DNA of 7,236 nucleotides from an uncultured beta proteobacterium. GTDB taxonomy: Bacteria; Pseudomonadota; Gammaproteobacteria; Burkholderiales; Burkholderiaceae. Below the pieces are notes generated by a model that ran no database searches, was not told where the DNA came from, and saw only the letters and a program-made list of their open reading frames with translations. Positions 1 to 6,805 of this stretch are shown here, piece by piece (the first letter of the stretch is position 1; each line of letters starts with the position of its first letter). Location: positions 1-7,236 of the forward strand of contig CAIVXR010000285.1 in the NCBI GenBank assembly GCA_903909925.1, read 5' to 3'. Both the position numbers and the translations under genes were made by a program.

Positions 1-816
1 CATACGTAACTCAAGAGTCTCTAACCCTTTTAGAAATACCCAGGCATTAAATGCAGACATAGTTGGGCCCGCTGTCCTTACATAAGGGAACACTTTACCC
101 ATTACGAAGTCTTTACTGCCTACAATCGCACCGCCAACTACCCTACCTTGGCCATCTAAATACTTGGTTGCCGAGTGGATTACAACATCAGCACCCAGCT
201 CTAGCGGCTTTTGCAAAGCTGGAGTACAGAAACAGTTATCTACAACAAATAATGCTTTTGCTTTCTTAGCAATCTTGGAGATTGCTTTGATATCAGCAAT
301 TTCAGTTAAAGGATTAGATGGGGTTTCTAAATAAAACAGTTTGGTGTTTGACTGGACAGCGGCCTGCCATGACTTGGTATCAGCCAAGTCAACATAAGTT
401 GTTGTAATCCCAAAGCGGCCCAAGATATTGGTGAATAACTGAACGGTTGCACCAAATACTGAGCGTGAGCAGACAACATGATCACCCGCCTGCAGATGCG
501 CCATTGCCGTTGTCAGAATGGCAGACATACCAGATGCGGTTGCAATACAAGCTTCCCCACCCTCTAAAGCGGCCAAGCGATCTTGGAACATGCTGACCGT
601 TGGATTGGTGAAGCGCGAGTAAATAAAGCCTTGATCCGCATGAGCAAAGCCATCAGCAGCCAATTCGGCACTATCAAAGCAAAAACTCGAAGTCAAAAAC
701 ATCGCTTCTGAATGCTCTTGATATTCAGCAGTACGACGAGTGCCAGCACGGACCGCTAGGGTCTCGAGGGCCAGCTTAGAAAAATCTGGTTTTTTGCGTG
801 TGGTTTTACTTTTCAT
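1..816 (-). CDS. metZ: O-succinylhomoserine sulfhydrylase, N-terminal 272 codons (runs off left edge)
   Basis: This PLP enzyme makes homocysteine from O-succinylhomoserine and sulfide in the cytoplasm (direct sulfhydrylation route to methionine). I translated it from ATG 816-814; it stays open to base 1 and lacks the C-terminal part (family usually about 390-400 residues). Visible family marks are YSRFTNPT (66-73; Tyr and Arg bind the PLP phosphate of the neighbouring subunit), SGMSAI (95-100), VVDNCFCTP (191-199; Asp193 contacts the pyridine nitrogen) and SATKYLDGQG (215-224; Lys218 is the Schiff-base lysine). Asp193 and Lys218 are 25 residues apart, as in E. coli MetB. Phe121 in SVFGAT, where MetB/CGL enzymes have Tyr, and the position just after purF favour MetZ over MetB; the Phe/Tyr point is from memory. 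No ATG, GTG or TTG lies in frame between the purF stop and this ATG, so the start is secure, although no clear Shine-Dalgarno precedes it. Confidence 0.93.
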   Translation of the reverse strand, partial: MKSKTTRKKPDFSKLALETLAVRAGTRRTAEYQEHSEAMFLTSSFCFDSAELAADGFAHADQGFIYSRFTNPTVSMFQDRLAALEGGEACIATASGMSAILTTAMAHLQAGDHVVCSRSVFGATVQLFTNILGRFGITTTYVDLADTKSWQAAVQSNTKLFYLETPSNPLTEIADIKAISKIAKKAKALFVVDNCFCTPALQKPLELGADVVIHSATKYLDGQGRVVGGAIVGSKDFVMGKVFPYVRTAGPTMSAFNAWVFLKGLETLELRM

Positions 817-876
817 ACTGCTATTTTGACACCGAATTGCCCATTTGCCTCGTGGAAGACAAATTCCTGTGGCTTT
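817..876. other. purF-metZ intergenic spacer, the only sizeable gap in the window
   Basis: These 60 bases are the largest non-coding stretch here. I see no intrinsic terminator: the one hairpin candidate (843-864) is not followed by a T-run on the minus strand. I see no convincing -35/-10 pair and no strong ribosome binding site before metZ. metZ is therefore probably read from the upstream transcript, though a weak promoter inside purF cannot be excluded by eye. Confidence 0.6.
843..864 (-). other. possible RNA hairpin between purF and metZ
   Basis: Read on the minus strand, ATTTG (864-860) can pair with CAAAT (847-843). Inside it CTTC (858-855) can pair with GAGG (851-848), with one G-U pair, a one-base bulge at 859 and a three-base loop CAC. 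That gives about nine pairs. The hairpin ends 26 bases before the metZ ATG and has no T-run, so it does not look like a terminator. A role in mRNA stability or metZ translation is only a guess, and the pairing may be chance. Confidence 0.3.
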
Positions 877-2415
877 TTAGTCTTCGGTAGCCAAATGCAG
901 ATGAAGCTGGGATGTGGCAAAGTCGCTTGAATCACGCTGACGATCAGCTTTAGCTGCAGAGGTGTTTCTAGCCGCTTCTAGGGCGTCAAGATAGGAATCA
1001 GTGATGTCGCCAGTGACGTAATTTCCATCAAAGCAGGAGGCCTCAAAGTTCTTAATATTGGGGTTGATATCACGAACTGCTTGCTTCATATCTTCAACAC
1101 TTTGATAGATCAATTGGTCGGCGCCAATCATCTTGTTGATTTCTTCATCTGTACGACCGTAGGCAACCAATTCACTGCGGGTTGGCATATCAATACCATA
1201 GACGTTCGGGAAACGAACAGGCGGTGCTGCTGATGCAAAGATGACTTTCTTAGCGCCAGACTCACGTGCCATTTGCACAATCTCAAAGGAGGTAGTGCCG
1301 CGTACGATCGAGTCATCCACAATTAATACCGTCTTGTCTTTGAACTCGATACGCATTGCATTGAGCTTCTGGCGCACTGACTTCTTACGCACTGCTTGAC
1401 CAGGCATGATGAAAGTGCGGCCAATATAACGATTCTTAAAGAAACCTTCACGGTAATCTACGCCCAAATTTTTAGCCACTTGCATGGCTGCTGGACGACT
1501 CGAATCCGGAATTGGCATGACTACGTCGATCTCATCGACATTTGTTACCTTGCGAATCTTCTCGGCTAGATAATCACCCATGCGCATCCGCACGTTGTAA
1601 ACAATTACACCATCAATAGTGGAATCGGGACGCGCCATGTAAACATACTCAAAAATGCAAGGCGTTAGTACAGCATTAGGTACACACTGACGTGAATAGA
1701 AGTTGCCATCTAGATCAATATAAATTGCCTCACCTGGGTTCACATCGCGCACAAAGGTAAAACCTAAACCTTCAAGCGCTACTGACTCTGAAGTCACCAT
1801 CCATTCAGGACCTTGAGGAGTATCAATGCGACCAAGGCATAAAGGCCGAATTCCAAATGGATCACGAAATGCCAATAAGCCATAGCCAGCAATGAGGGAT
1901 ACCACAGCGTAGGAACCTTTAACGCGATTGGTGACTCCAGTCACCGCGTTAAACATAGCGCCCTCATCTAAGGCAACACTATTAGTTTCTTTTTGCAGCT
2001 CATCGGCTAAGACATTTAATAAGACTTCAGTATCAGAGCTAGTATTAATATGGCGGCGATCACGGTAAGCCATCTCAACGCGCAAGCTTGGTGCATTAGT
2101 AAGATTACCGTTATGCGCCAACACAATACCGTATGGAGCGCTGACATAAAAAGGTTGAGCCTCTTCTTCACTGCTTGCTGAACCGGCAGTGGGATAACGC
2201 ACCTGTCCAATACCGGCATTACCTACCAAGCTGCGCATATTACGTGTTCTAAATACGTCGCGCACTAAGCCGTTAGCTTTATGCATAGTGAACGAATTAC
2301 CGTTCATGGTTGCAATACCGGCTGCATCTTGTCCGCGATGTTGCAAGAGCAACAAAGCATCATAGAGAAGTTGATTTACTGGTGAGTGGGAAATAGTTCC
2401 AACGACGCCGCACAT
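877..2415 (-). CDS. purF: amidophosphoribosyltransferase (glutamine PRPP amidotransferase)
   Basis: PurF catalyses the first committed step of de novo purine synthesis: PRPP plus glutamine gives 5-phosphoribosylamine. The protein has 512 residues, close to the 505 of E. coli. The N-terminal Ntn glutaminase domain begins MCGVVG, so Cys2 becomes the nucleophile after removal of Met; there is no propeptide as in the Bacillus subtilis type. Other glutaminase-site residues are Arg73 (QVRYPT), Asn102-Gly103 (AHNGNL) and Asp128 (SSDTE). The C-terminal phosphoribosyltransferase domain carries the PRPP loop VLIVDDSIVRGTT (363-375, Asp367-Asp368), with PIPDSSRPAA (301-310) and the flexible-loop region RTFIMPGQAVRKKSVRQKLN (333-352) before it. 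The ATG is four bases after the cvpA stop and is fixed by the catalytic Cys2. The cvpA-purF pairing is also found in E. coli. I did not see a PurR-like operator. Confidence 0.98.
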   Translation of the reverse strand: MCGVVGTISHSPVNQLLYDALLLLQHRGQDAAGIATMNGNSFTMHKANGLVRDVFRTRNMRSLVGNAGIGQVRYPTAGSASSEEEAQPFYVSAPYGIVLAHNGNLTNAPSLRVEMAYRDRRHINTSSDTEVLLNVLADELQKETNSVALDEGAMFNAVTGVTNRVKGSYAVVSLIAGYGLLAFRDPFGIRPLCLGRIDTPQGPEWMVTSESVALEGLGFTFVRDVNPGEAIYIDLDGNFYSRQCVPNAVLTPCIFEYVYMARPDSTIDGVIVYNVRMRMGDYLAEKIRKVTNVDEIDVVMPIPDSSRPAAMQVAKNLGVDYREGFFKNRYIGRTFIMPGQAVRKKSVRQKLNAMRIEFKDKTVLIVDDSIVRGTTSFEIVQMARESGAKKVIFASAAPPVRFPNVYGIDMPTRSELVAYGRTDEEINKMIGADQLIYQSVEDMKQAVRDINPNIKNFEASCFDGNYVTGDITDSYLDALEAARNTSAAKADRQRDSSDFATSQLHLHLATED

Positions 2416-2419
2416 ATCT

Positions 2420-2986
2420 CTAGCTTCCTATTGTTAATTTAGGAGTAATAGTAGGTGTTACTTTGGGCATTGCCTCACCCAATTGCTTAGCCCAGTCGGC
2501 TGGTAGCCAACCTTTAATTAAACCGGTTGCCATATCCATGGCTGGTCTGGTGATGGCATTATTCCAGGCCACACTTTGCGGTATCGGCGTCAATGCGGCC
2601 AAGGTTGCCAGAATCACCATAATCAAGCACCCGCGGGCCAGACCAAACACTAATCCCAAGAATCGATCAGTCAGACTTAGGCCTGCGGACAAAATAATTT
2701 TTTGTACTAGCCCGCCGAATAACCCACAAATAATCAAAGTCAATATGAATAGGATGAGGAAACTCACGCCAAGAGACACTAGTTCATCTAGATGGAAGGC
2801 GGAAAGCCATTCAGTAGCAAGATAATTTGTATAGTGGTATGCAACCCATGCAGCTACAAACCAAGACGCCAAGGCGAGCACTTCTTTGAATAAACCACGA
2901 GAGATACCCACTAGGGCGGATACCAAGAGTACAACTAGGGTGAAATAATCCACCGATGTCAACTTTAAGGTGGATAAGTATTCCAT
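2420..2986 (-). CDS. cvpA: CvpA family inner-membrane protein
   Basis: This is a 188-residue hydrophobic protein of the CvpA family (E. coli CvpA, 162 residues, was named for colicin V production; its biochemical function is not established). Predicted membrane segments by eye are about 13-29, 35-51, 68-93 and 107-132. Family marks are VDYFTLVVLLVSALVGISRG (12-31) and TDRFLGLVFGLARG (106-119), which resembles the E. coli segment. The tail from about 133 is more polar, with an amphipathic stretch and a proline/threonine-rich end (173-183) that is longer than in E. coli. The ATG overlaps the dedD stop by one base (TAATG), and the TAG lies four bases before purF, so it is very likely translated together with both. 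The family assignment is firm; the cellular role is not. Confidence 0.93.
   Translation of the reverse strand: MEYLSTLKLTSVDYFTLVVLLVSALVGISRGLFKEVLALASWFVAAWVAYHYTNYLATEWLSAFHLDELVSLGVSFLILFILTLIICGLFGGLVQKIILSAGLSLTDRFLGLVFGLARGCLIMVILATLAALTPIPQSVAWNNAITRPAMDMATGLIKGWLPADWAKQLGEAMPKVTPTITPKLTIGS
2426..2429 (-). promoter_or_regulatory. purF ribosome binding site inside the end of cvpA
   Basis: On the minus strand, AGGA lies 10 bases before the purF ATG, inside the last codons of cvpA (GGA AGC TAG). Ribosomes finishing cvpA would reach it directly, which suggests translational coupling. It is the clearest Shine-Dalgarno-like site among the junctions examined, though the spacing is slightly long. 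Confidence 0.5.
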
Positions 2987-3771
2987 TACTGTTTACCAGT
3001 CTCGACGAGTCTTGGTGATAGACCCATCGCCTTAATTTTCTTTTCTGCTGTTTCTGCAGAATCTTTATCAGCGTAAGGGCCGGCACGAAGAACATACAGC
3101 TTACTGCCATCACTAGCATTTTTATTCAACACGTAGTTTGGAATCTTTTGCTCTTTCAGTTTTGTAATCCAACCTTTTGCGCGCTCTTCTGAAGCGAATG
3201 CACCGATCTGAATCACATACTTTCCTGAGCCGTTAGTTGCAGTATTAGTGCCACTATTGCTAGGCGCGGCAATAATTTCTTCGCCGGCAGCCAAACCTAA
3301 TCCGGCAGCTTTATTCGGCGTAGGGCTTGGTTTAGCATCTACTTTCGTTTCTGGCTTTGGCTCTGACTTGGATTCTAATTTTGGCTCTGGAGCAAGTGTA
3401 AGTTTAGGAGCTTCTTTTACAGGCTCTGTAACTATTTCTGCTTTGGGTTTATCTGCAGGCTTTGCATCAGTTCCAGGAATTGGTAGGCTGGTGACGATAT
3501 TGACGGCGATATCGTTTGGCGCTAATTTAGGGCTGCTATCCAAAATGCGTGGCAGACCAACTACAGCAATCAGAACTAATACGGCAGCACCAATGAGACG
3601 ATGGCGGGCTCTTTGCTGTTCTGGATCTTCAGTAAGGGCAAGTTCTTCTGCTTCAGCGGCACGTTGAAAACTACGTGGGGCTGATCGTTTAGTGGAGCGC
3701 CTTCCAACTGAACCTATATCAAGGTCATCAGCCTGTGTTTTTCGCTTAAAAAAGCTCGGTAAACGAATCAT
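2986..3771 (-). CDS. dedD: SPOR-domain membrane protein, DedD-like
   Basis: This is a 261-residue bitopic inner-membrane protein. It has a charged cytoplasmic N-terminus (1-57), one membrane helix (about 59-73, GAAVLVLIAVVG core), a long Pro/Lys/Glu-rich periplasmic linker (about 100-153) and a C-terminal SPOR domain (about 183-258, starting KYVIQIGAFASEERAKGW, with LYVLRAGPYADKDSAE at 225-240). SPOR domains bind septal peptidoglycan lacking stem peptides, and E. coli DedD is a divisome protein in the same gene position. The ATG is three bases after the folC stop, with only a weak AGG upstream. Sequence likeness to E. coli DedD outside the SPOR domain cannot be judged here, so the symbol rests on architecture and synteny. 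The linker holds an eight-residue tandem repeat. Confidence 0.88.
   Translation of the reverse strand: MIRLPSFFKRKTQADDLDIGSVGRRSTKRSAPRSFQRAAEAEELALTEDPEQQRARHRLIGAAVLVLIAVVGLPRILDSSPKLAPNDIAVNIVTSLPIPGTDAKPADKPKAEIVTEPVKEAPKLTLAPEPKLESKSEPKPETKVDAKPSPTPNKAAGLGLAAGEEIIAAPSNSGTNTATNGSGKYVIQIGAFASEERAKGWITKLKEQKIPNYVLNKNASDGSKLYVLRAGPYADKDSAETAEKKIKAMGLSPRLVETGKQ
3340..3387 (-). repeat. two-copy 24-base in-frame repeat in the dedD linker
   Basis: Residues 129-136 (EPKLESKS) and 137-144 (EPKPETKV) of the SPOR protein are imperfect tandem copies. At the DNA level, the 10-mer tttggctctg on the plus strand occurs at 3356-3365 and again at 3380-3389, exactly 24 bases apart. This looks like a local duplication in a low-complexity linker, where length change is probably tolerated. 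Confidence 0.6.
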
Positions 3772-3774
3772 GGA

Positions 3775-5127
3775 TCAATGGGCCTGGTTGTTTCGGTAAG
3801 TCATTACGCCTGCAACGGTATAGAACGATCCGAAGGTCACAATTCTATCACCCTCGCCCGCTTTTGAGAGTGCTTTTTGATACGCTGCAGCAGGATCTGG
3901 GAAGCACTCAATACCGCCATCCGCCCCGTTTTGAGGCTTGACACCCATCGCTTCCAGCCTATCTACCAGCGCCTTTCCAGTTGCAGCCCTGGGGGTCGGT
4001 AACTCAGTGCAAAACCAGAAATCCACGATATCTAGCAGGGGTTTAATTACTCCATCGATATCCTTATCTGCCATGGCTCCGAAAATAGCGTAGGTGTAGG
4101 GGTGATAGCCCATCTTATCCAATCCTTGAGCCAAAGTAGCAGCGGCATGGGGGTTGTGGGCTACATCCAGAACTACTGTAGGTTGGCCTGGCAGAACCTG
4201 AAAGCGACCGGGCAACTCGACCATCGCAAAGCCATTGCGAATATCCTGTGCGCTCACGGGTAAGCGTTGATGCAAAGCCATCAAGGCCGCAATCACAGCA
4301 GAGGCATTCAGAATCTGATTAGCGCCGCGCAAGGCTGGATAGCCAAGACCACTAAAGCGCTTCTTGCGCCCCGCCCAACCCCATTGTTGTTTATCGCCTT
4401 GGAAGTTGTAATCACGTCCTTGCAACCACAAGTCACAGTCGAGCTTTTGTGCATGATCAATTAGGGATTGTGGAGGAACTGGATCGCCACACACTGCAAT
4501 CTGCCCTGGACGGAAAATACCAGCTTTCTCAAAGCCAATTAATTCTCTTGTACCACCCAAGAAGTCTGCGTGATCAATATCAATACTAGTCACGATGGCG
4601 CAATCCGCATCCACAATATTAACCGCATCTAAGCGACCGCCCATGCCTACTTCTAGTACCACTGCATCTAAATTTGATTGAGAGAAAAGATACATGATGG
4701 CTAGAGTAGTGAACTCAAAATACGTTAGCGTTGGCGCATCTATCAAACTCACACGCGCTTTTTCAACAGCGGCAAAGTGTTCCAACAAAAGATGGTCGTC
4801 AACCTCTTGGCCGTTAACGCGTGCACGCTCATTAAATTTGAGCAAGTGAGGTGAGGTATGACAACCTAACCGATAGCCAGAGGCCAGCAGAATGCTCTCG
4901 AGATAAGCGCAGGTAGAACCTTTACCATTAGTACCAGCAACCGTAATCACTGGACAGTCAAAATGCAGATTCAATGCCGCTTTGACTCGATTGATGCGCT
5001 CAAGCCCCATATCAATACCAACGGGATGAGCAGTCTCAAGGTGGCTTAGCCAAGCCTCTAGGCTAGAAAAAAGAATGGGGGCTTGGTGGGCTGTACTCAA
5101 GCGCTTAAACGGCTGCGCTACCCGCAA
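3775..5127 (-). CDS. folC: bifunctional folylpolyglutamate synthase / dihydrofolate synthase
   Basis: FolC joins L-glutamate to dihydropteroate, giving dihydrofolate, and then extends folates with polyglutamate, using ATP. It is a Mur-ligase-like cytoplasmic enzyme. Motifs in the 450-residue reading are the P-loop VAGTNGKGST (63-72), TSPHLLKFNERARVNG (91-106), LEVGMGGRLDAVN (158-170), FEKAGIFR (199-206; Lys201 matches the carbamylated lysine), PGRFQ (306-310), DVAHNPHAA (321-329) and GSFYTVAGVM (433-442). There is no ATG near the start. TTG at 5127 gives a 23-base overlap with accD, with a weak GAG seven bases upstream. TTG at 5100, four bases past the accD stop, would give 441 residues and sets the conserved LxxWLxxLE motif at nearly the E. 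coli FolC position. I give the longer form as the outer limit; the two are hard to separate by eye. E. coli FolC has 422 residues. Confidence 0.95.
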   Translation of the reverse strand: MRVAQPFKRLSTAHQAPILFSSLEAWLSHLETAHPVGIDMGLERINRVKAALNLHFDCPVITVAGTNGKGSTCAYLESILLASGYRLGCHTSPHLLKFNERARVNGQEVDDHLLLEHFAAVEKARVSLIDAPTLTYFEFTTLAIMYLFSQSNLDAVVLEVGMGGRLDAVNIVDADCAIVTSIDIDHADFLGGTRELIGFEKAGIFRPGQIAVCGDPVPPQSLIDHAQKLDCDLWLQGRDYNFQGDKQQWGWAGRKKRFSGLGYPALRGANQILNASAVIAALMALHQRLPVSAQDIRNGFAMVELPGRFQVLPGQPTVVLDVAHNPHAAATLAQGLDKMGYHPYTYAIFGAMADKDIDGVIKPLLDIVDFWFCTELPTPRAATGKALVDRLEAMGVKPQNGADGGIECFPDPAAAYQKALSKAGEGDRIVTFGSFYTVAGVMTYRNNQAH

Positions 5128-5992
5128 TCGCAGGCTCTGGAAGTTTTTGTAAGAGCGCTAAGAGGCGCGCAATCTCACCGCGCATTTGGCGACGGTCGAC
5201 AATCATGTCAATTCCACCCTTTTGCATCAAGAACTCCGAGCGCTGAAAACCTTCTGGTAATTTTTCTCGAACGGTTTGCTCAATCACGCGAGGGCCAGCA
5301 AAACCAATTAAGGCTTTTGGTTCAGCCATCACCACATCACCCATAAAAGCGAAGCTTGCAGAAATACCGCCCATAGTGGGATCAGTCAGTACGCTGATGT
5401 AAGGCAAACCTTTTTTAGAAAGTAAGGTCAACATCGAATTAGTCTTGGCCATCTGAAATAGTGATAACAAGCTCTCCTGCATTCGGGCGCCACCAGTTGC
5501 AGTGATAGAAATGAAGGCACATTTCTTTGCAATGGCTTCTTGTACACCACGGGCAAAACGCTCACCCACCACGGAGCCCATCGAGCCGCCCATGTATTGA
5601 AATTCAAAGCAGGCAGTAATAACTGGAATGGTTTCAATTTTCCCGCCCATGACGATCAAGGCCTCTGTCTCGCCAGAGGCGTCATTAGCTTCTTTAATAC
5701 GATCTGGATATTTTTTGGAATCTTTAAATTTCAGGGGATCGGTTGGAAAGATATCAGCACCGATTTCATAACGCCCTTTGGGATCAAGCAAACTATCTAA
5801 GCGCTGGCGTGCGCCAATGCGCATATGATGACTACACTTTGGACAAACTGAAAGATTGGCTTCAATATCGGTGCTGTAAAGAACTGTTTCGCAGCTGGGA
5901 CACTTAACCCACAATCCTTCTGGTACTGATTTGCGATTCGCAGGATCAGTATGTTGAATTTGGGGTGGGAGTAATTTATCTATCCAGCTCAT
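5105..5992 (-). CDS. accD: acetyl-CoA carboxylase carboxyltransferase subunit beta
   Basis: AccD pairs with AccA to form the carboxyltransferase that moves CO2 from carboxybiotin on AccB to acetyl-CoA, giving malonyl-CoA for fatty acid synthesis. The protein has 295 residues, near the E. coli 304. A four-cysteine zinc site is visible at the N-terminus (Cys31, Cys34, Cys50, Cys53 in CPSC and CPKC), followed by the crotonase-like fold. Key stretches are GGSMGSVVGE (135-144), GGARMQESLLSLFQM (167-181, acyl-CoA and oxyanion region), TDPTMGGISASFA (203-215) and KALIGFAGPRVIEQTVREKL (226-245), which is almost the same as in E. coli. The ATG, reading MSWIDKLLPP as usual for the family, comes six bases after the trpA stop. 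The gene end overlaps the longer folC reading. accA is not in the window. Confidence 0.98.
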   Translation of the reverse strand: MSWIDKLLPPQIQHTDPANRKSVPEGLWVKCPSCETVLYSTDIEANLSVCPKCSHHMRIGARQRLDSLLDPKGRYEIGADIFPTDPLKFKDSKKYPDRIKEANDASGETEALIVMGGKIETIPVITACFEFQYMGGSMGSVVGERFARGVQEAIAKKCAFISITATGGARMQESLLSLFQMAKTNSMLTLLSKKGLPYISVLTDPTMGGISASFAFMGDVVMAEPKALIGFAGPRVIEQTVREKLPEGFQRSEFLMQKGGIDMIVDRRQMRGEIARLLALLQKLPEPAIAGSAAV

Positions 5993-5998
5993 GAGTTT

Positions 5999-6796
5999 TT
6001 AACTATCCAAAGCGTCACGAATCTCGCGAATGAAGGTTTCAAGTGATTGTACTGCCTGCCCAGGGGGCGCTTCCTCCAAAAGACGAATAATGCGGCTACC
6101 AATTACCACCGCATCAGCGCTCTGAGAGACCGCCTTAGCACTAGCAGCATCGCTAATACCAAAGCCTACAGCAATCGGAATATCAGTCTCTTCCCGAATT
6201 TTCGGGATGACACTAGCCACATCTTGAGTATTGAGATTTGAAGCACCAGTCACTCCGCGCATAGAGACGTAATAAATATAACCAGAAGCTATTTTCGCTG
6301 CTTCCTTGATGCGCTCATGCGATGAAGTTGGTGCTAATAAGAAAATAGGGTCAATCCCTGCAACGCGCATGCGGGCTGCAAAATCAACGCACTCTTCAGG
6401 TGGGTAATCTACTACCAATACACCATCAACTCCAGCAGCTTTTGCTTCTGTTGCAAAACGCTCTGCTCCCATTTGCTCAACAGGATTTGCATACCCCATC
6501 AAAACGACTGGTGTCTTAACATCTGTCTTGCGAAACTCTTTAACCATCTCTAAGCAGCTATGCAATGTCACACCATGAGTTAATGCGCGCTCAGATGATC
6601 TCTGAATCACTGGGCCATCAGCCATCGGATCAGAAAAAGGGACACCCAACTCAATCACACTGGAACCACCCCGCACTAATGCATGCATCAACTCAACTGT
6701 GAACTTGGGATCTGGATCACCTGCAGTAATAAAAGGAATCAATCCTTTTTTGCCAGTTGCTTTTAACTCTTTAAAGAGTGCCGTAATTTTTGACAT
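5999..6796 (-). CDS. trpA: tryptophan synthase alpha chain
   Basis: TrpA splits indole-3-glycerol phosphate into indole and glyceraldehyde 3-phosphate; indole then passes through a tunnel to TrpB. The 265-residue length is normal (E. coli 268). The TIM-barrel marks are complete: PFITAGDPDP (21-30), IELGVPFSDPMADGP (48-62) with catalytic Glu49 and Asp60 at the E. coli numbers, MGYANPVEQMG (100-110), YYVSMRGVTGA (175-185) and the phosphate-binding loops GFGIS (211-215) and VVIGSRI (230-236). The ATG is nine bases after the trpB stop; GGAAGG in the trpB end lies a little far upstream to be a good ribosome site. It directly follows trpB, as expected for subunits of one complex, and sits six bases before accD. 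Confidence 0.98.
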   Translation of the reverse strand: MSKITALFKELKATGKKGLIPFITAGDPDPKFTVELMHALVRGGSSVIELGVPFSDPMADGPVIQRSSERALTHGVTLHSCLEMVKEFRKTDVKTPVVLMGYANPVEQMGAERFATEAKAAGVDGVLVVDYPPEECVDFAARMRVAGIDPIFLLAPTSSHERIKEAAKIASGYIYYVSMRGVTGASNLNTQDVASVIPKIREETDIPIAVGFGISDAASAKAVSQSADAVVIGSRIIRLLEEAPPGQAVQSLETFIREIRDALDS

Positions 6797-6805
6797 AACT
6801 GTTGC

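Noticed and set aside
63..269. 68-codon open frame on the plus strand opposite metZ
   Set aside because: It overlaps the conserved PLP-lysine region of metZ on the other strand and has no independent support.
2420..2500. possible promoter for purF in the end of cvpA
   Set aside because: A TTGGGT-like box is present, but no acceptable -10 follows at the right distance; the four-base gap makes read-through transcription the simpler view.
2508..2529. CAACC...GGTTG inverted repeat around TTTAATTAAA in cvpA
   Set aside because: The arms are only five bases, placed asymmetrically, and lie within codons for TGLIKGW; too weak to call an operator or a terminator.
2463..2825. 120-codon open frame on the plus strand opposite cvpA
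   Set aside because: It is antisense to cvpA, has no recognisable domain, and its position is explained by the cvpA codon pattern.
2811..3119. 102-codon minus-strand frame overlapping dedD and cvpA
   Set aside because: It is an alternative frame within two genes with clear family motifs and has no recognisable domain of its own.
3248..3667. 139-codon open frame on the plus strand opposite dedD
   Set aside because: It lies wholly antisense to a well-supported SPOR-domain gene; its Gly/Ser/Ala-rich product mirrors the Pro/Lys/Glu-rich linker and shows no family motif.
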